Assembly (NCBI GenBank): GCA_902556405.1
Contig: CACDWF010000003.1
Span: forward strand, 62,001 to 126,000
Direction: 5' to 3'
DNA length: 64,000 bases
Origin: an uncultured Alphaproteobacteria bacterium
Lineage (GTDB): Bacteria > Pseudomonadota > Alphaproteobacteria > Rhodobacterales > Rhodobacteraceae
The translations under genes and the position numbers were made by a program. The notes below the pieces were generated by a model, which had not been told where the DNA came from, ran no database searches, and saw only the letters and a program-made list of their open reading frames with translations. Position 1 is the first letter of the stretch, and each line of letters starts with the position of its first letter. Shown here piece after piece: positions 8,885-16,072 of this stretch.

Positions 8885-9535
8885 AGTTCCAAACCTCTAT
8901 ATGACCTCCTACGGATTATTCCGTCTGTAGAATAATCTACGGAATCCAATATTGAAAGAAAAAAGGGAGATTTCGGCAGACATTGAAACCTCCCTGTTGA
9001 AAGGAAAAAATATGAAAAAACTAAAAGTCATATTTTACTCTTACCGATAGAAACGACAGGAGTGAGTTTTCTATTAGGGAAGTTCAACCAAAGACCACCA
9101 GACTTTCATGGGGTATACATTTTTTTCTGGGATACTTATTGCATTTATAGATTGCAAAAGTTTGTGAGATATTGACGGGGATACTCTACGAGGTCTGGTA
9201 AGGAAAATGACTTGATCTCGTTTCCTACCAGTCCTGTATATAGATATAGCAGAATAAGTTTAGATTGCAAGTCGCCCTAATCTCCCACTTCTCATTCCAC
9301 CATTCCTTAATACCGATGAAACTATGAAGGGTAGGGATTAATAGAACTATTCCTTGAATAATAGATAAGTCCAGAAAGTTTTTTAGACTCTCCAGGAGAT
9401 ATGATTAGTAAAGTTGCAAACCAGGAACTGATTATAGATAAAGTAAAGAAAGTCTGGAAACATTAGACTATTATAATAACACTCAATATTATATTTTTTA
9501 TTAATAAATTAGATAATGGCGAAAAAGAGGAATTT
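8885..9535. other. Non-coding left end of the element with serial hairpins
   Basis: About 650 bp without a supported gene. It contains several inverted repeats in series: GATTATTC/GAATAATC (8914-8937), overlapping ATTCCGT/ACGGAAT (8918-8945); a 10-bp GC-containing hairpin (8965-8994); AAATATGA/TCATATTT (9008-9035); ATAGAAA/TTTCTAT (9047-9074); and CTGGTAAGGAAA/TTTCCTACCAG (9195-9231). Such density suggests a structured RNA, a DNA-structure site used in recombination or replication, or stacked terminators. From 9240 to about 9500 I see nothing definite. Confidence 0.45.
8959..8994 (-). terminator. Candidate Rho-independent terminator, reverse strand
   Basis: On the reverse strand GGGAGGTTTC and GAAATCTCCC form a 10-bp stem with one mismatch around a 10-nt loop, followed directly by TTTTTTC. 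No reverse-strand gene ends here, so it may insulate the backbone from transcripts of the element. Confidence 0.5.
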
Positions 9536-9865
9536 ATGGGAACTAATCCAAAGTTAATTAATTTTACTACACAAGATTTTATGTCAGAAAAAGAGTTAGA
9601 ACTTGCAAATTTAAGGTGGGATAAAGTAAAGGCGTCTTACTATAAAAGATTAAAAGAATTAGGATTATTGCGCATTGTAAGTTTAAGAATTTGGAACAAA
9701 GAAAATGTAGCAAGATTAGGTTTTGTTTTTGAATATAAAGATGAAAAAGCATTTAAGGCGTGTCTTCCTGTTTGGAAAGAAGTTGATGCAATGGAAAGTG
9801 AAGACATGGTCATTAAGACTTTCACTAATAGAGGTATAGTTCTTGAAGATACTATTTTAGGTTAA
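9536..9865 (+). CDS. Hypothetical 109-aa protein, alpha/beta-barrel-like
   Basis: A 109-residue protein starting MGTNPKLINFTTQDFMSEKE, preceded by AGAGGA five nt before the ATG. I do not recognise a named family. The C-terminal half alternates strand- and helix-like stretches (LLRIVSLRIWNKENVARLGFVFEYKDEKAFKACLPVWKEV), the pattern of small ferredoxin-like or dimeric alpha/beta-barrel proteins; the first 30 residues are polar and helical. It stands alone, first cargo gene from the left end, about 730 bp from attL. It may be a distant relative of the small proteins at 16384 and 16720, by pattern only. Confidence 0.6.
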   Translation: MGTNPKLINFTTQDFMSEKELELANLRWDKVKASYYKRLKELGLLRIVSLRIWNKENVARLGFVFEYKDEKAFKACLPVWKEVDAMESEDMVIKTFTNRGIVLEDTILG

Positions 9866-10025
9866 AAATTTACTGGAAAGAAAAATAAAAATGAATAAAT
9901 GCTTTATATGTTAATACCCCAAAGAAAATAAATGAATGAGTAGATTTGCTGATGCTGGTAATCATTTTGAAAGTCTCGACAAAGTGACTGGGAAGAATTA
10001 AAGAATAATTTGTAAAGGAAAATGA

Positions 10026-10427
10026 ATGAATAACTCAACTGAAACGATGGTTAAATATTACGATGCTATTTCAAATGCCGACCTACAAACCATTTGTGAA
10101 TGTTTTGATATACCTTCAAAGTTAATCTCACTTTATGGTGTTGTTGATATGTTTAGTAAAGAGGAAATAATCGAAGCATATTCAAGCATTATTGAAACAT
10201 GGAAATCACAAAATATTTCCAACAAAATTGGATATGACAGAAACTCGTTTGATGTTTCTTCCATTCAGGAGAATATTGACTTAGTGAAAACGAGACTTAC
10301 TAATTTCGATCTAGATGGCAACTTTCTTCTAGAATGGGATTGTTCGTACATAGTAAGAAAGGAAGATCATCGTTGGTTGATCTCTGCAGGAACTACAAAT
10401 AATAAAACATCTACGAGTATGAAATGA
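10026..10427 (+). CDS. NTF2/SnoaL-like small protein
   Basis: A 133-residue protein with the layout of SnoaL/NTF2-like folds: an N-terminal helix pair (TMVKYYDAISNADLQTICECF), a central loop mentioning FSKEEIIEAYSSIIETW, and a C-terminal sheet (VKTRLTNFDLDGNFLLEWDCSYIVRKED, RWLISAGTTN). Members are diverse small enzymes or ligand-binding proteins of the cytoplasm, so no substrate can be assigned. AAAGGA lies just before the start, and overlapping ATGAATGAATAA offers two nearby start codons; I keep the ORF-track start. A clear terminator follows immediately, so the gene is monocistronic. Confidence 0.7.
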   Translation: MNNSTETMVKYYDAISNADLQTICECFDIPSKLISLYGVVDMFSKEEIIEAYSSIIETWKSQNISNKIGYDRNSFDVSSIQENIDLVKTRLTNFDLDGNFLLEWDCSYIVRKEDHRWLISAGTTNNKTSTSMK

Positions 10428-10460
10428 GGGTTAGGTTTGTAACATTTCTAACCCTTTTTT
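10428..10460 (+). terminator. Rho-independent terminator after the NTF2-like gene
   Basis: GGGTTAG and CTAACCC form a perfect 7-bp stem around a 13-nt loop and are followed by six T residues. It begins right after the stop codon of the NTF2-like gene. Confidence 0.85.
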
Positions 10461-10522
10461 ATTTTCTGTCGTTTTTAATAGGTGAGCAAATATGAGTTTT
10501 ATTTCATATTTTTTCCTTCACT

Positions 10523-10561
10523 GGGAGAACTCTAAAGTCTGCAAGAATTCTCCCATTTTTT
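10523..10561 (+). terminator. Second terminator-like hairpin
   Basis: GGGAGAA and TTCTCCC form a 7-bp stem around an 18-nt loop, followed by ATTTTTT. Read forward it is a Rho-independent terminator. Its T tract abuts the stop of the reverse-strand 39-aa ORF, so it may stop read-through into that pair or be the remnant of a deleted gene's end. Confidence 0.65.
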
Positions 10562-10680
10562 CATCCAAATAATAAATTAATGAGAAACATAGTTGGCGGG
10601 TTTTCCAAAATACCTAAAGGGTATCCAACAATCATTAATGCCCACGCAGATAAAAAGATAAGAGTGAAAGTTTTAGTCAT
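10561..10680 (-). CDS. 39-aa single-span membrane protein
   Basis: An ORF too short for the track: ATG at 10680, TGA at 10561, 39 residues. MTKTFTLIFLSAWALMIVGY is a clear hydrophobic helix, then a Pro-rich turn (PLGILENPPT) and a short hydrophobic tail (MFLINLLFG). It follows the 36-aa ORF by 9 nt on the same strand, so the two look like a bicistronic pair of micro-membrane proteins. No family recognised. Function unknown; small toxins, regulators of a larger membrane protein, or subunits of a lost complex are all possible. Confidence 0.5.
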   Translation of the reverse strand: MTKTFTLIFLSAWALMIVGYPLGILENPPTMFLINLLFG

Positions 10681-10689
10681 CAGAAATTT

Positions 10690-10800
10690 TCAAGAACCCG
10701 CATTTTCATTTTTCTTTTTCATCAATAAATACATTCTTTGAAGATTTATTGATATCGATAGTAAAAGAGCGAGTGCTGTAATTTCAAAATAAATACTCAT
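10690..10800 (-). CDS. 36-aa single-span membrane protein
   Basis: ATG at 10800, TGA at 10690, 36 residues, too short for the track. A strong GGAAAGG Shine-Dalgarno sits seven nt before the ATG, which is the main reason to believe it. MSIYFEITALALLLSISINL forms one membrane span, followed by a basic cytoplasmic-type tail (RMYLLMKKKNENAGS). The 39-aa membrane ORF follows within 9 nt. No family recognised. Confidence 0.55.
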   Translation of the reverse strand: MSIYFEITALALLLSISINLQRMYLLMKKKNENAGS

Positions 10801-10941
10801 AATATACCTTTCCGTAAAATTGAGTTTTTTCATATTCTCTTAAAAATATAATGTTACCTAAATTTGATCAAAGAGGTAAAGAGACTGTTTTTAAATGGGG
10901 AAATATTGAAGGTTTGAATGAGATAGTGTACGTCTGTTTTT

Positions 10942-11217
10942 ATGAACAAAAAAATTTTTACAAGTAGTTGGTTTGTTTTTATATGTATAATCCTGTTTTG
11001 GATTTTTCTTCTTCAAAACTACATTTTTGATTACCCTTATCGTCTTAGAGATATTGTCGGTAACTGGGTTTCTTTCTTTGTTATTTTAATATATCTCTGG
11101 GGAATATTTGTAGGCGTAACGAGATACTCAAATACGGGAACGGGTATATTTGTCTATGTTAATTTAATCCCTTTAATTGTATTATTAGTAATTCAGTACA
11201 CCTTAAAAAACTTCTAA
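10942..11217 (+). CDS. Hypothetical 91-aa membrane protein
   Basis: A 91-residue protein with three predicted hydrophobic segments: SWFVFICIILFWIFLLQNYI, WVSFFVILIYLWGIFVGV and IFVYVNLIPLIVLLVIQY, joined by short polar loops (FDYPYRLRDIVGN; TRYSNTGTG). I recognise no family. There is no clear Shine-Dalgarno, and a shorter ORF (10850..10969) overlaps its start in another frame, so the 5' end may be disturbed. It sits alone among unrelated cargo genes of the element. Confidence 0.55.
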   Translation: MNKKIFTSSWFVFICIILFWIFLLQNYIFDYPYRLRDIVGNWVSFFVILIYLWGIFVGVTRYSNTGTGIFVYVNLIPLIVLLVIQYTLKNF

Positions 11218-11310
11218 TTAAAAAAATATATTCTCAAAACAGTTAAAACGTATATGAGAAGTTAGAAAGAAACGACCCGTTTAAGTAGTTAGATTCAAGT
11301 TTGAAGGAGT

Positions 11311-11601
11311 TTAATAACCTTCGATTATAACAAAATATCCTTCAGAATTATCCTTGCGAATATCTATAATTTTTGCATATTCCTCCGAATTATAAAATGC
11401 ATTTGCTCTTTCGGTACTTTCAAACTCAACGACCACATTACGATTACCGCTTGGATTGCCCTCTTTTACGTCTTGTTCTCCTCCCCTAACCAAATATTTT
11501 CCTCCAAACTTCTTTATAATTTGTTCAGTACTAGAAGCATATGCCTTATAATTATCAGCATTTGTAATGGTTATTTGCCCTATAATATATCCCTTTTTCA
11601 T
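11311..11601 (-). CDS. DUF1330 domain protein
   Basis: A 96-residue protein that matches DUF1330, a small dimeric alpha/beta-barrel family: MKKGYIIGQITITNADNYKAY at the start, GGKYLVRGGEQDVKEG in the middle, and VVVEFESTERANAFYNSEEY near the end, where the family typically reads FPS.E.A..f..speY. A good Shine-Dalgarno (AAGGAG) precedes the ATG. No enzymatic role is established for the family. It is the best-recognised of several small alpha/beta-barrel-like proteins in this element. Confidence 0.88.
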   Translation of the reverse strand: MKKGYIIGQITITNADNYKAYASSTEQIIKKFGGKYLVRGGEQDVKEGNPSGNRNVVVEFESTERANAFYNSEEYAKIIDIRKDNSEGYFVIIEGY

Positions 11602-11663
11602 ATATCTCTTCTCCTTTTAGTGAATATAATTGCACTTAAAATTTTAGTTTTATTTTTGAACTT

Positions 11664-11834
11664 AATCAATGAACAACAAAGGATACCTCTCCGTAAGTGG
11701 AAAGAAGTTCAAAGGTAATCATGTTCATTCAATTGTGAAGAAGAAAAGACAGAAAGATTAGAAGTTAGAAAGAGAGTATCCAGAGGTATGGTCTGATTTT
11801 AGTTTGGAGGTGGTGGATAAGACTTTGGTTAATA
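11664..11834 (+). pseudogene. Degenerate HTH-like fragment, copy 1 of 3
   Basis: In frame it reads NNKGYLSVSGKKFKGNHVHS, IVKKKRQKD, a stop, then KLEREYPEVWSDF. Compared with the copy at 14681 it lacks about 45 bp after TCAATGAACAA and has an in-frame stop. The motif (W/G-Y-L-S-V-R-G-K-K-F, then HVHSI) resembles the C-terminal recombinase domain of serine recombinases, a resemblance judged by eye only. All three copies lie on the plus strand. Confidence 0.65.
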
Positions 11835-11913
11835 TGTTTGAGGATTTTTAAAATTTGACCAACTTCTAGTAAATAATTACATTCATTTCTTATAAAAATA
11901 TTCTAGGGTTCTT

Positions 11914-12537
11914 ATGTTAACTGTATATGGAAGAAAATCTTCTGCGAATGTTCAAAAGGTTCGTTGGATTTGTAGTGAAGGTAATTTGGAGTTCAAAACG
12001 GAAATCGTTGGAGGGAAGTATGGTGGATTGACCTCTCCAGAATTTATAAGGTTGAACCCCAATAGCACTATTCCAGTTTTAAAAGATGGTGACTTTATAC
12101 TTTATGAATCCAATTCAATTATAAAATACATATCTGATAAGTTTGGTATTCTGAAATCTGATAACCCAAAAAAAACAGCATTAAACAACCAATGGATTGA
12201 TTGGTCGAGTTTCGTTTTTGGATTAAACTGCTCAATTTACACAGCACATAATATATTGCTTCCTGTAGAACAAAGAAATCCTAATTTAGTATCTGAAGCA
12301 AAAAAGAAGATCTATTCATGCTTCGAATTATTAAATAAGCAGTTAGAAAAAACTAATTATCTACTTGATAATGAACTTAGTTTAGCAGACATCCCGGTAG
12401 GTTGCTGGATACATAGATGTGTAGTTTTGGGTTTAGTCATTACAGAGTTTAAATCGTTAGAAAAGTTGTATGTTAATTTGAAAGAAAGAAGCGCTTTTAG
12501 AACTGAAGTATTCGATACACCCTTACCCCCAGAGTAA
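11914..12537 (+). CDS. Glutathione S-transferase family protein
   Basis: A 207-residue protein of usual GST length. The thioredoxin-like N-terminal domain (1-80) has the opening LTVYGRKSSANVQKVRWIC with the candidate catalytic Ser near residue 9, the cis-Pro segment NPNSTIPVLKDGDF and the glutathione gamma-Glu-binding LYESNSIIKYI. The helical C-terminal domain follows (NNQWIDWSSFVFGLN, ELSLADIPVGCWIHR), where the N-capping Asp of SLADI is conserved. Theta/zeta-like members conjugate or isomerise small electrophiles in the cytoplasm. An AGGG precedes the ATG. It lies between copies 1 and 2 of the HTH-like fragment. Confidence 0.9.
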   Translation: MLTVYGRKSSANVQKVRWICSEGNLEFKTEIVGGKYGGLTSPEFIRLNPNSTIPVLKDGDFILYESNSIIKYISDKFGILKSDNPKKTALNNQWIDWSSFVFGLNCSIYTAHNILLPVEQRNPNLVSEAKKKIYSCFELLNKQLEKTNYLLDNELSLADIPVGCWIHRCVVLGLVITEFKSLEKLYVNLKERSAFRTEVFDTPLPPE

Positions 12538-12627
12538 CATAAACTCTTTTTGAGCAAGTCCGCTTTTAATAATCTTTTATTGTTTTTAACTATAGTCTCT
12601 GAAGCATCAATCAGTTTAAAAGTTTTT

Positions 12628-12932
12628 TTATCCCAACAACCTTCCTTTCAAAAAATTTACAAGAACATCACCGCTCAAGGGATTTATTTCTTTGACTATT
12701 CCACTTAGGTAAGTTGATGTTCTAGCATTTCTAAGTTTGTCTGCATTTTGCCTATCTTCTTCTGTCGGATATACCGATATACCGATATACCGATAGCGGA
12801 GGTTTCTCCTGTTCTAACAAAAAGCGAAACATCATTATTAGGATGCGATCCAATATCTTTATACCAAGAAGCAAATTCTTCTACGGATTCCGCAGTTTGA
12901 AACTCAAACATAGTTACATTAGCGACGCTCAA
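12628..12932 (-). pseudogene. Frameshifted small alpha/beta-barrel-like gene (8-bp slip)
   Basis: From a TTG at 12932, with GAAGGA eight nt upstream, the frame reads MSVANVTMFEFQTAESVEEF and reaches TSAIGISVY. There, three full copies of an 8-bp unit throw the frame; the track ORF then ends at 12705 with an unrelated tail. Removing one 8-bp unit restores a frame running PTEEDRQNADKLRNAR to a stop at 12628, giving 98 residues, the size of its likely relatives at 16384 and 16720. One extra unit from slipped pairing explains it. It could be a recent mutation or a phase-variable switch. Confidence 0.7.
12769..12795. repeat. 8-bp tandem repeat (ATATACCG, three units plus 3 nt)
   Basis: ATATACCG repeats head to tail at 12769, 12777 and 12785, then ATA. 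It lies inside the coding sequence of the small gene on the reverse strand; a unit length not divisible by three means each gain or loss shifts the frame. Confidence 0.92.
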
Positions 12933-13001
12933 TTATTATCCTTCTCTAGGTCTATTGGTCAGAATTGCTTCATTTAATAATACCAATTCTTTCTCTATCA
13001 G

Positions 13002-13205
13002 ACAATCATTGAACAAAGAGACAAAGGTAAGACCCTTGACCGAATCGCAGAATGGTTAAACAAGAAAGGTTACCTATCTGTTCGTGGAAAGAAGTTTAAA
13101 GGAAATCATGTACATTCAATTGTGAAGAAGAAAAGACTGAAAGATGAGAAGTTAGAAAAAGAATATCTAGAGGTATTGTCTGATTTTAGTTTGAAAGCGG
13201 AATAA
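13002..13205 (+). pseudogene. HTH-like fragment, copy 2 of 3
   Basis: Reads RIAEWLNKKGYLSVRGKKFK, then GNHVHSIVKKKRLKDEKLEKEY, ending DFSLKAE and TAA. The start shares ACAATCA.TGAACAAAGAG with copy 3, and the frame has no internal stop, but no good start codon is evident and it diverges after DFSL. It is directly followed by the end of a reverse-strand ORF at 13206. Confidence 0.65.
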
Positions 13206-13442
13206 TTAATTTCTTTTATAGTGTGCTACAACGTGACCATTTTGCCATTCTACTATTCCATCAAATGATTTTATAAAGTCATTCCATGTATTTTTTCCAT
13301 CATCTCGCGATTTCAAAAAATCTGTTTCAGAAGAATAAATGCCAATACCCGATATTTTACCCTCTCCCGTCTCAATAATCCTAATCTTGTAAACCAATGT
13401 TAATATTATCTTTTTAAGAAGTTTGAAACTTCTTTGAAACAT
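13206..13442 (-). CDS. Hypothetical 78-aa protein, possibly truncated
   Basis: A 78-residue ORF without a clear Shine-Dalgarno. After a hydrophobic, basic start (MFQRSFKLLKKIILTLVYKI) it has IRIIETGEGKISGIGIYSSE, which resembles VRTGETSAIGISVYPTEED of the frameshifted gene at 12628, and then a tail with WNDFIKSFDGIVEWQNGHVV. I read it as another member of the small alpha/beta-barrel-like set, perhaps the C-terminal part of a longer gene whose start has been lost. Function unknown. It abuts the 3' end of HTH-like fragment copy 2. Confidence 0.5.
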   Translation of the reverse strand: MFQRSFKLLKKIILTLVYKIRIIETGEGKISGIGIYSSETDFLKSRDDGKNTWNDFIKSFDGIVEWQNGHVVAHYKRN

Positions 13443-13496
13443 ATTTATGAAAATCTATTCTTAAACCTCTTCTACCTACCATGTAAATTTCAATTT

Positions 13497-13841
13497 TTAA
13501 CATATCATGCAATGGTCAATAAGAATTTTTTCATTTTTTTCTAAGAATATTGCCTGGTTCATTAGTTCGTCATTTGATGTAGAAATATATTGTTTCCAAA
13601 TGACACCAATTGAACTTTGTCTCCTAAAAAGATATATAAATTTTCTTTCAACAAACAAAGCACGAGGTTCTTTTGATAACTGCAATTTTAGATTTTCAGG
13701 CGTTACAATTTTTCTCATTCTTTCAGTGAAATCTCTAGTATGCTTAGCATGATTATCTTCATTAGAACCATTGAGGCAGTTGTCCATTATAGGTTCTACA
13801 ATCCCTAAGATTTCGTTTTTCTCCATTTCAATAAATTTCAT
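13497..13841 (-). CDS. Hypothetical 114-aa protein
   Basis: A charged cytoplasmic-type protein beginning MKFIEMEKNEILGIVEPIMD. I choose the ATG at 13841, preceded by AAAAGG at eight nt, over the GTG at 13862 used by the ORF track. The body is helical (HTRDFTERMRKIVTPENLKLQ) and then probably a sheet (ALFVERKFIYLFRRQSSIGVIWKQYIST). The length and the helix-then-sheet order could suit an NTF2/SnoaL-like fold, but I cannot recognise a family. Two Cys close the protein (DHCMIC). Confidence 0.55.
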   Translation of the reverse strand: MKFIEMEKNEILGIVEPIMDNCLNGSNEDNHAKHTRDFTERMRKIVTPENLKLQLSKEPRALFVERKFIYLFRRQSSIGVIWKQYISTSNDELMNQAIFLEKNEKILIDHCMIC

Positions 13842-13911
13842 TATTAACCTTTTAACACTCACAAAATATTCTTATACATTATTTAATTATTGATTTTATT
13901 AACTTTTTTAT

Positions 13912-14052
13912 TCACTCCCATTCAACGATAATTTGTTCGGTATTTAATTCTTCTTTATCCACTTTTGGAGACCAAAAAGTTTTGGACATTGCTACGAATG
14001 CGTCCGCCTTTTCTTGCGAAGGAAACTTGATCGATGCAGTCCTTATATACAT
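13912..14052 (-). pseudogene. Remnant of a small alpha/beta-barrel-like gene (46-codon ORF)
   Basis: An ORF of 46 residues, too short for the track: MYIRTASIKFPSQEKADAFV, then AMSKTFWSPKVDKEELN and TEQIIVEWE. Upstream, another frame reads RICRIKVIESKRKIVNDLVFI up to about 14130; joining the two by one frameshift near 14075 gives a continuous protein-like sequence (VNDLVFI, then KVKLGQEMYIRTAS). No start codon was found for the upstream part, so I call it a decayed gene. The strand-helix pattern resembles its neighbours. Confidence 0.4.
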
Positions 14053-14163
14053 TTCCTGTCCCAGTTTTACTTTATAAAGACTAAATCATTCACTATTTTT
14101 CTTTTGCTTTCAATTACTTTAATACGACAAATCCTTGGATTTTTATTCTTTTCTTTTTTTCAA

Positions 14164-14649
14164 TCAATAACCTAAAAGAGAGAACCCAATCGCTAAAAAT
14201 ATACCTACAACTACATGACTAGAAGTAGACAGTAATTTAGTGAGAGTTGGATTTGGCGTTTTATTTCCCATAAAACCTTTTCCGGTTACAGGAAGATAAA
14301 AAAACCAAGGAATGCTTACTGATATTATTCCAAAAGTTAATCCAGATAAAATTGAAGTAGATAAAATATTAAAATCTACCATAAGAAAATAATAAGCAAA
14401 CCCGTAACCTATAGCGACACAGTAGTGAAACGCCCATCCAATTGCCAATTCATATTTTACTGGATTTTCATTATCTAAATTCTTATTAAATACTATTTGG
14501 TTCCTAAGAAACATTACAAACCATCTGCCTGCAGATGACCAGTTAGTAGGAGGGATATTAAATGCCAAAAATAGAATTCTTTGCCATATGTCCATAGCAA
14601 GGCAACAGATAATTCCTGCAATTATTGGGTCAAATATGAGGTGTCCCAT
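14164..14649 (-). CDS. DUF2938 family membrane protein
   Basis: A 161-residue inner-membrane protein with four hydrophobic segments. It matches DUF2938 features by memory: an N-terminal IAGIICCLAMDIWQRILF segment, NWSSAGRWFVMFLRNQIV, ELAIGWAFHYCVAIGYGFAYY, and KTPNPTLTKLLSTSSHVVVG, where the family has the conserved TPNP and HxxfG. The function of the family is unknown. There is no good Shine-Dalgarno. It lies between HTH-like copies 2 and 3, with the copy-3 fragment starting 32 bp upstream of its start codon on the opposite strand. Confidence 0.85.
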   Translation of the reverse strand: MGHLIFDPIIAGIICCLAMDIWQRILFLAFNIPPTNWSSAGRWFVMFLRNQIVFNKNLDNENPVKYELAIGWAFHYCVAIGYGFAYYFLMVDFNILSTSILSGLTFGIISVSIPWFFYLPVTGKGFMGNKTPNPTLTKLLSTSSHVVVGIFLAIGFSLLGY

Positions 14650-14680
14650 AAATTTATAATATCAGTTTTTTCTACATGAA

Positions 14681-14902
14681 ACAATCAATGAACAAAGAGA
14701 GAAAGGAAAGACCTTTGACCAAATCGCCGTGTGGTTAAATAGGAAAGAATACCTATCCGTTCGCGGAAAGAAGTTCAAAGGTAATCATGTTCATTCAATT
14801 GTTAAGAAGAAAAGACTGAAAGATAAGAAGTTAGAGAAAGAATACCCTGAGGTTTGGTCTGATTTTAGTTTGGAGGTGGTGGATAAAACTTTGGTTAATA
14901 AT
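14681..14902 (+). pseudogene. HTH-like fragment, copy 3 of 3 (longest)
   Basis: The fullest copy reads TINEQREKGKTFDQIAVWLN, RKEYLSVRGKKFKGNHVHSI, VKKKRLKDKKLEKEYPEVWS, DFSLEVVDKTLVNN. The ORF track extends it to 14932 through unrelated sequence. The unit is about 220 bp; copies 1 and 2 share its borders. The RGKKF-x4-HVHSI pattern recalls the recombinase domain that follows the catalytic domain of serine recombinases, which here is absent. Confidence 0.65.
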
Positions 14903-14903
14903 C

Positions 14904-15266
14904 TCAATAACAGAGGACGCTATCCGATTTAATTGACTCTTCAACAAGTTTATCAGGCATGGCAAACTCTGCTTTATATCCATCAAGAAGTGTCTCATCG
15001 TAACCGCGTGCCTTAGCGGACATTCCTGAGACAAATATGGTTGCATTTGTATTCTTTAAACTTTCCAAATGTTCATATAAATCTCCAGTACCCTGACCTA
15101 CTATTTCACCAGCACTTTTGCAATTTAGAATGTGAACGCCGTCTGCCGCGAGAAAAAGAGTTACTTCGTGCCCACTTTTTTCTGCGGCAAGAGCAACCAT
15201 TAAACCTAATGTTACTTTATTTTTGAATTCCAAATCGCTATGTATATGAACGAGTACTTTAGACAT
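14904..15266 (-). CDS. DsrE-family sulfur-relay-like protein
   Basis: A 120-residue cytoplasmic protein of the DsrE/DsrF/YchN fold: KVLVHIHSDLEFKNKVTLGL, an AAEKSGHEVTLFLAADGVH segment, then TIFVSGMSAKARGYDETLLD. The family includes sulfur carriers and many small proteins of unknown role. Cysteines occur in ILNCKSAGE and at the penultimate position (VLCY), so a persulfide role is conceivable but not shown. AAGGAG precedes the ATG. The gene ends exactly at the border of HTH-like copy 3. Confidence 0.82.
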   Translation of the reverse strand: MSKVLVHIHSDLEFKNKVTLGLMVALAAEKSGHEVTLFLAADGVHILNCKSAGEIVGQGTGDLYEHLESLKNTNATIFVSGMSAKARGYDETLLDGYKAEFAMPDKLVEESIKSDSVLCY

Positions 15267-15324
15267 TTATTTCTCCTTAAAATTTATTTATAAAATTATA
15301 GTGCTTTTTGAAACTGAGGTTCCA

Positions 15325-15933
15325 CTACACTAAAAACTCATTAATTCCATCTAAAACATATTGTACACTCAATCCCGCCAAAATAATCGCAATAATACTT
15401 GAGAATACACTTATTAATTTTTCATTAACTATTTTCTCAAATCTTGAAACTATAAAAAAGGCAACAAAGGTAATGACCATTACAAGAAGTAATGAGGAAA
15501 TTCCAATGATTTGGTTGATATAATTACCACCAATATTGCTTACAGAAACTACTACTGAAATTATGGCAGCAGGTCCCGCTAATAAGGGAATCGCAAGTGG
15601 GAATACACTTATATTATCAGAGTCAAAATTAGCATCTTTCTTCTTCCGTTCTCTTCTCTTGTTAAATAGCATTTCTAAGGAGACTAAAAACAGGATAATA
15701 CCGCCTGCTATTTTTAGAGCAGGAAAAGTTATACTCAAATGATTAAAAATGTAATTACCTAAAACAGCAAAAAATATTAGAACCAAAAATGCTATTATAG
15801 TTGAGTTGAACGCGGTTTTAACTTTTCCATTTAAATTTAAGTTCTTCGTGACTACAAAAAAGATAGGCGCACTTCCTATGGGGTCAATAACAACGAAGTA
15901 TAAAACAAAAGATTGAATGAATATTTGTACCAT
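15325..15933 (-). CDS. MarC-family integral membrane protein
   Basis: About 202 residues with six hydrophobic segments. It has the MarC/SNARE-like start MVQIFIQSFVLYFVVIDPIG (family: lf.i.dPiG..Pif) and the second repeat PLAIPLLAGPAAIISVVV (family: PLa.PllaGPgai). The track starts at a TTG at 15975; the ATG at 15933 fits the family length better. MarC proteins were linked to, then dissociated from, multiple antibiotic resistance, and their function is unsettled. On the island it is cargo of unclear benefit. Confidence 0.88.
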   Translation of the reverse strand: MVQIFIQSFVLYFVVIDPIGSAPIFFVVTKNLNLNGKVKTAFNSTIIAFLVLIFFAVLGNYIFNHLSITFPALKIAGGIILFLVSLEMLFNKRRERKKKDANFDSDNISVFPLAIPLLAGPAAIISVVVSVSNIGGNYINQIIGISSLLLVMVITFVAFFIVSRFEKIVNEKLISVFSSIIAIILAGLSVQYVLDGINEFLV

Positions 15934-16072
15934 AGCAAGACCGACTGAAACTTTCTTATTATGAATGTAAAACAATTGAAAATTTGCGAAATTCTTTATT
16001 AAAATTTCTAAAAATTTGGTTACGTATTATCAAACAAAAACTCTGAAATAAAGAGATTTTTAACTAAAAAAA

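Noticed and set aside
8945-9005. TTGAAAG/TTGAAAC repeats that look like CRISPR repeat ends
   Set aside because: Only three short matches with irregular spacing; no array of equal repeats and spacers and no cas gene.
9893-10020. Tiny ORF MSRFADAGNHFESLDKVTGKN
   Set aside because: 21 codons without a ribosome site; no support.
10500-10580. Short plus-strand ORF MSFISYFFLHWENSK as a leader peptide
   Set aside because: It runs through a terminator-like hairpin but no downstream gene on that strand would be attenuated.
10850-10969. 39-codon ORF MLPKFDQRGKETVFKWGNIE...
   Set aside because: Overlaps the 91-aa membrane ORF in another frame, lacks a ribosome site and has no recognisable family; possibly a gene remnant but unsupported.
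14729-14932. 67-aa plus-strand ORF as an intact gene
   Set aside because: It is the 3' part of a repeated decayed fragment with its upstream frame lacking a start, and its last residues run into unrelated sequence.
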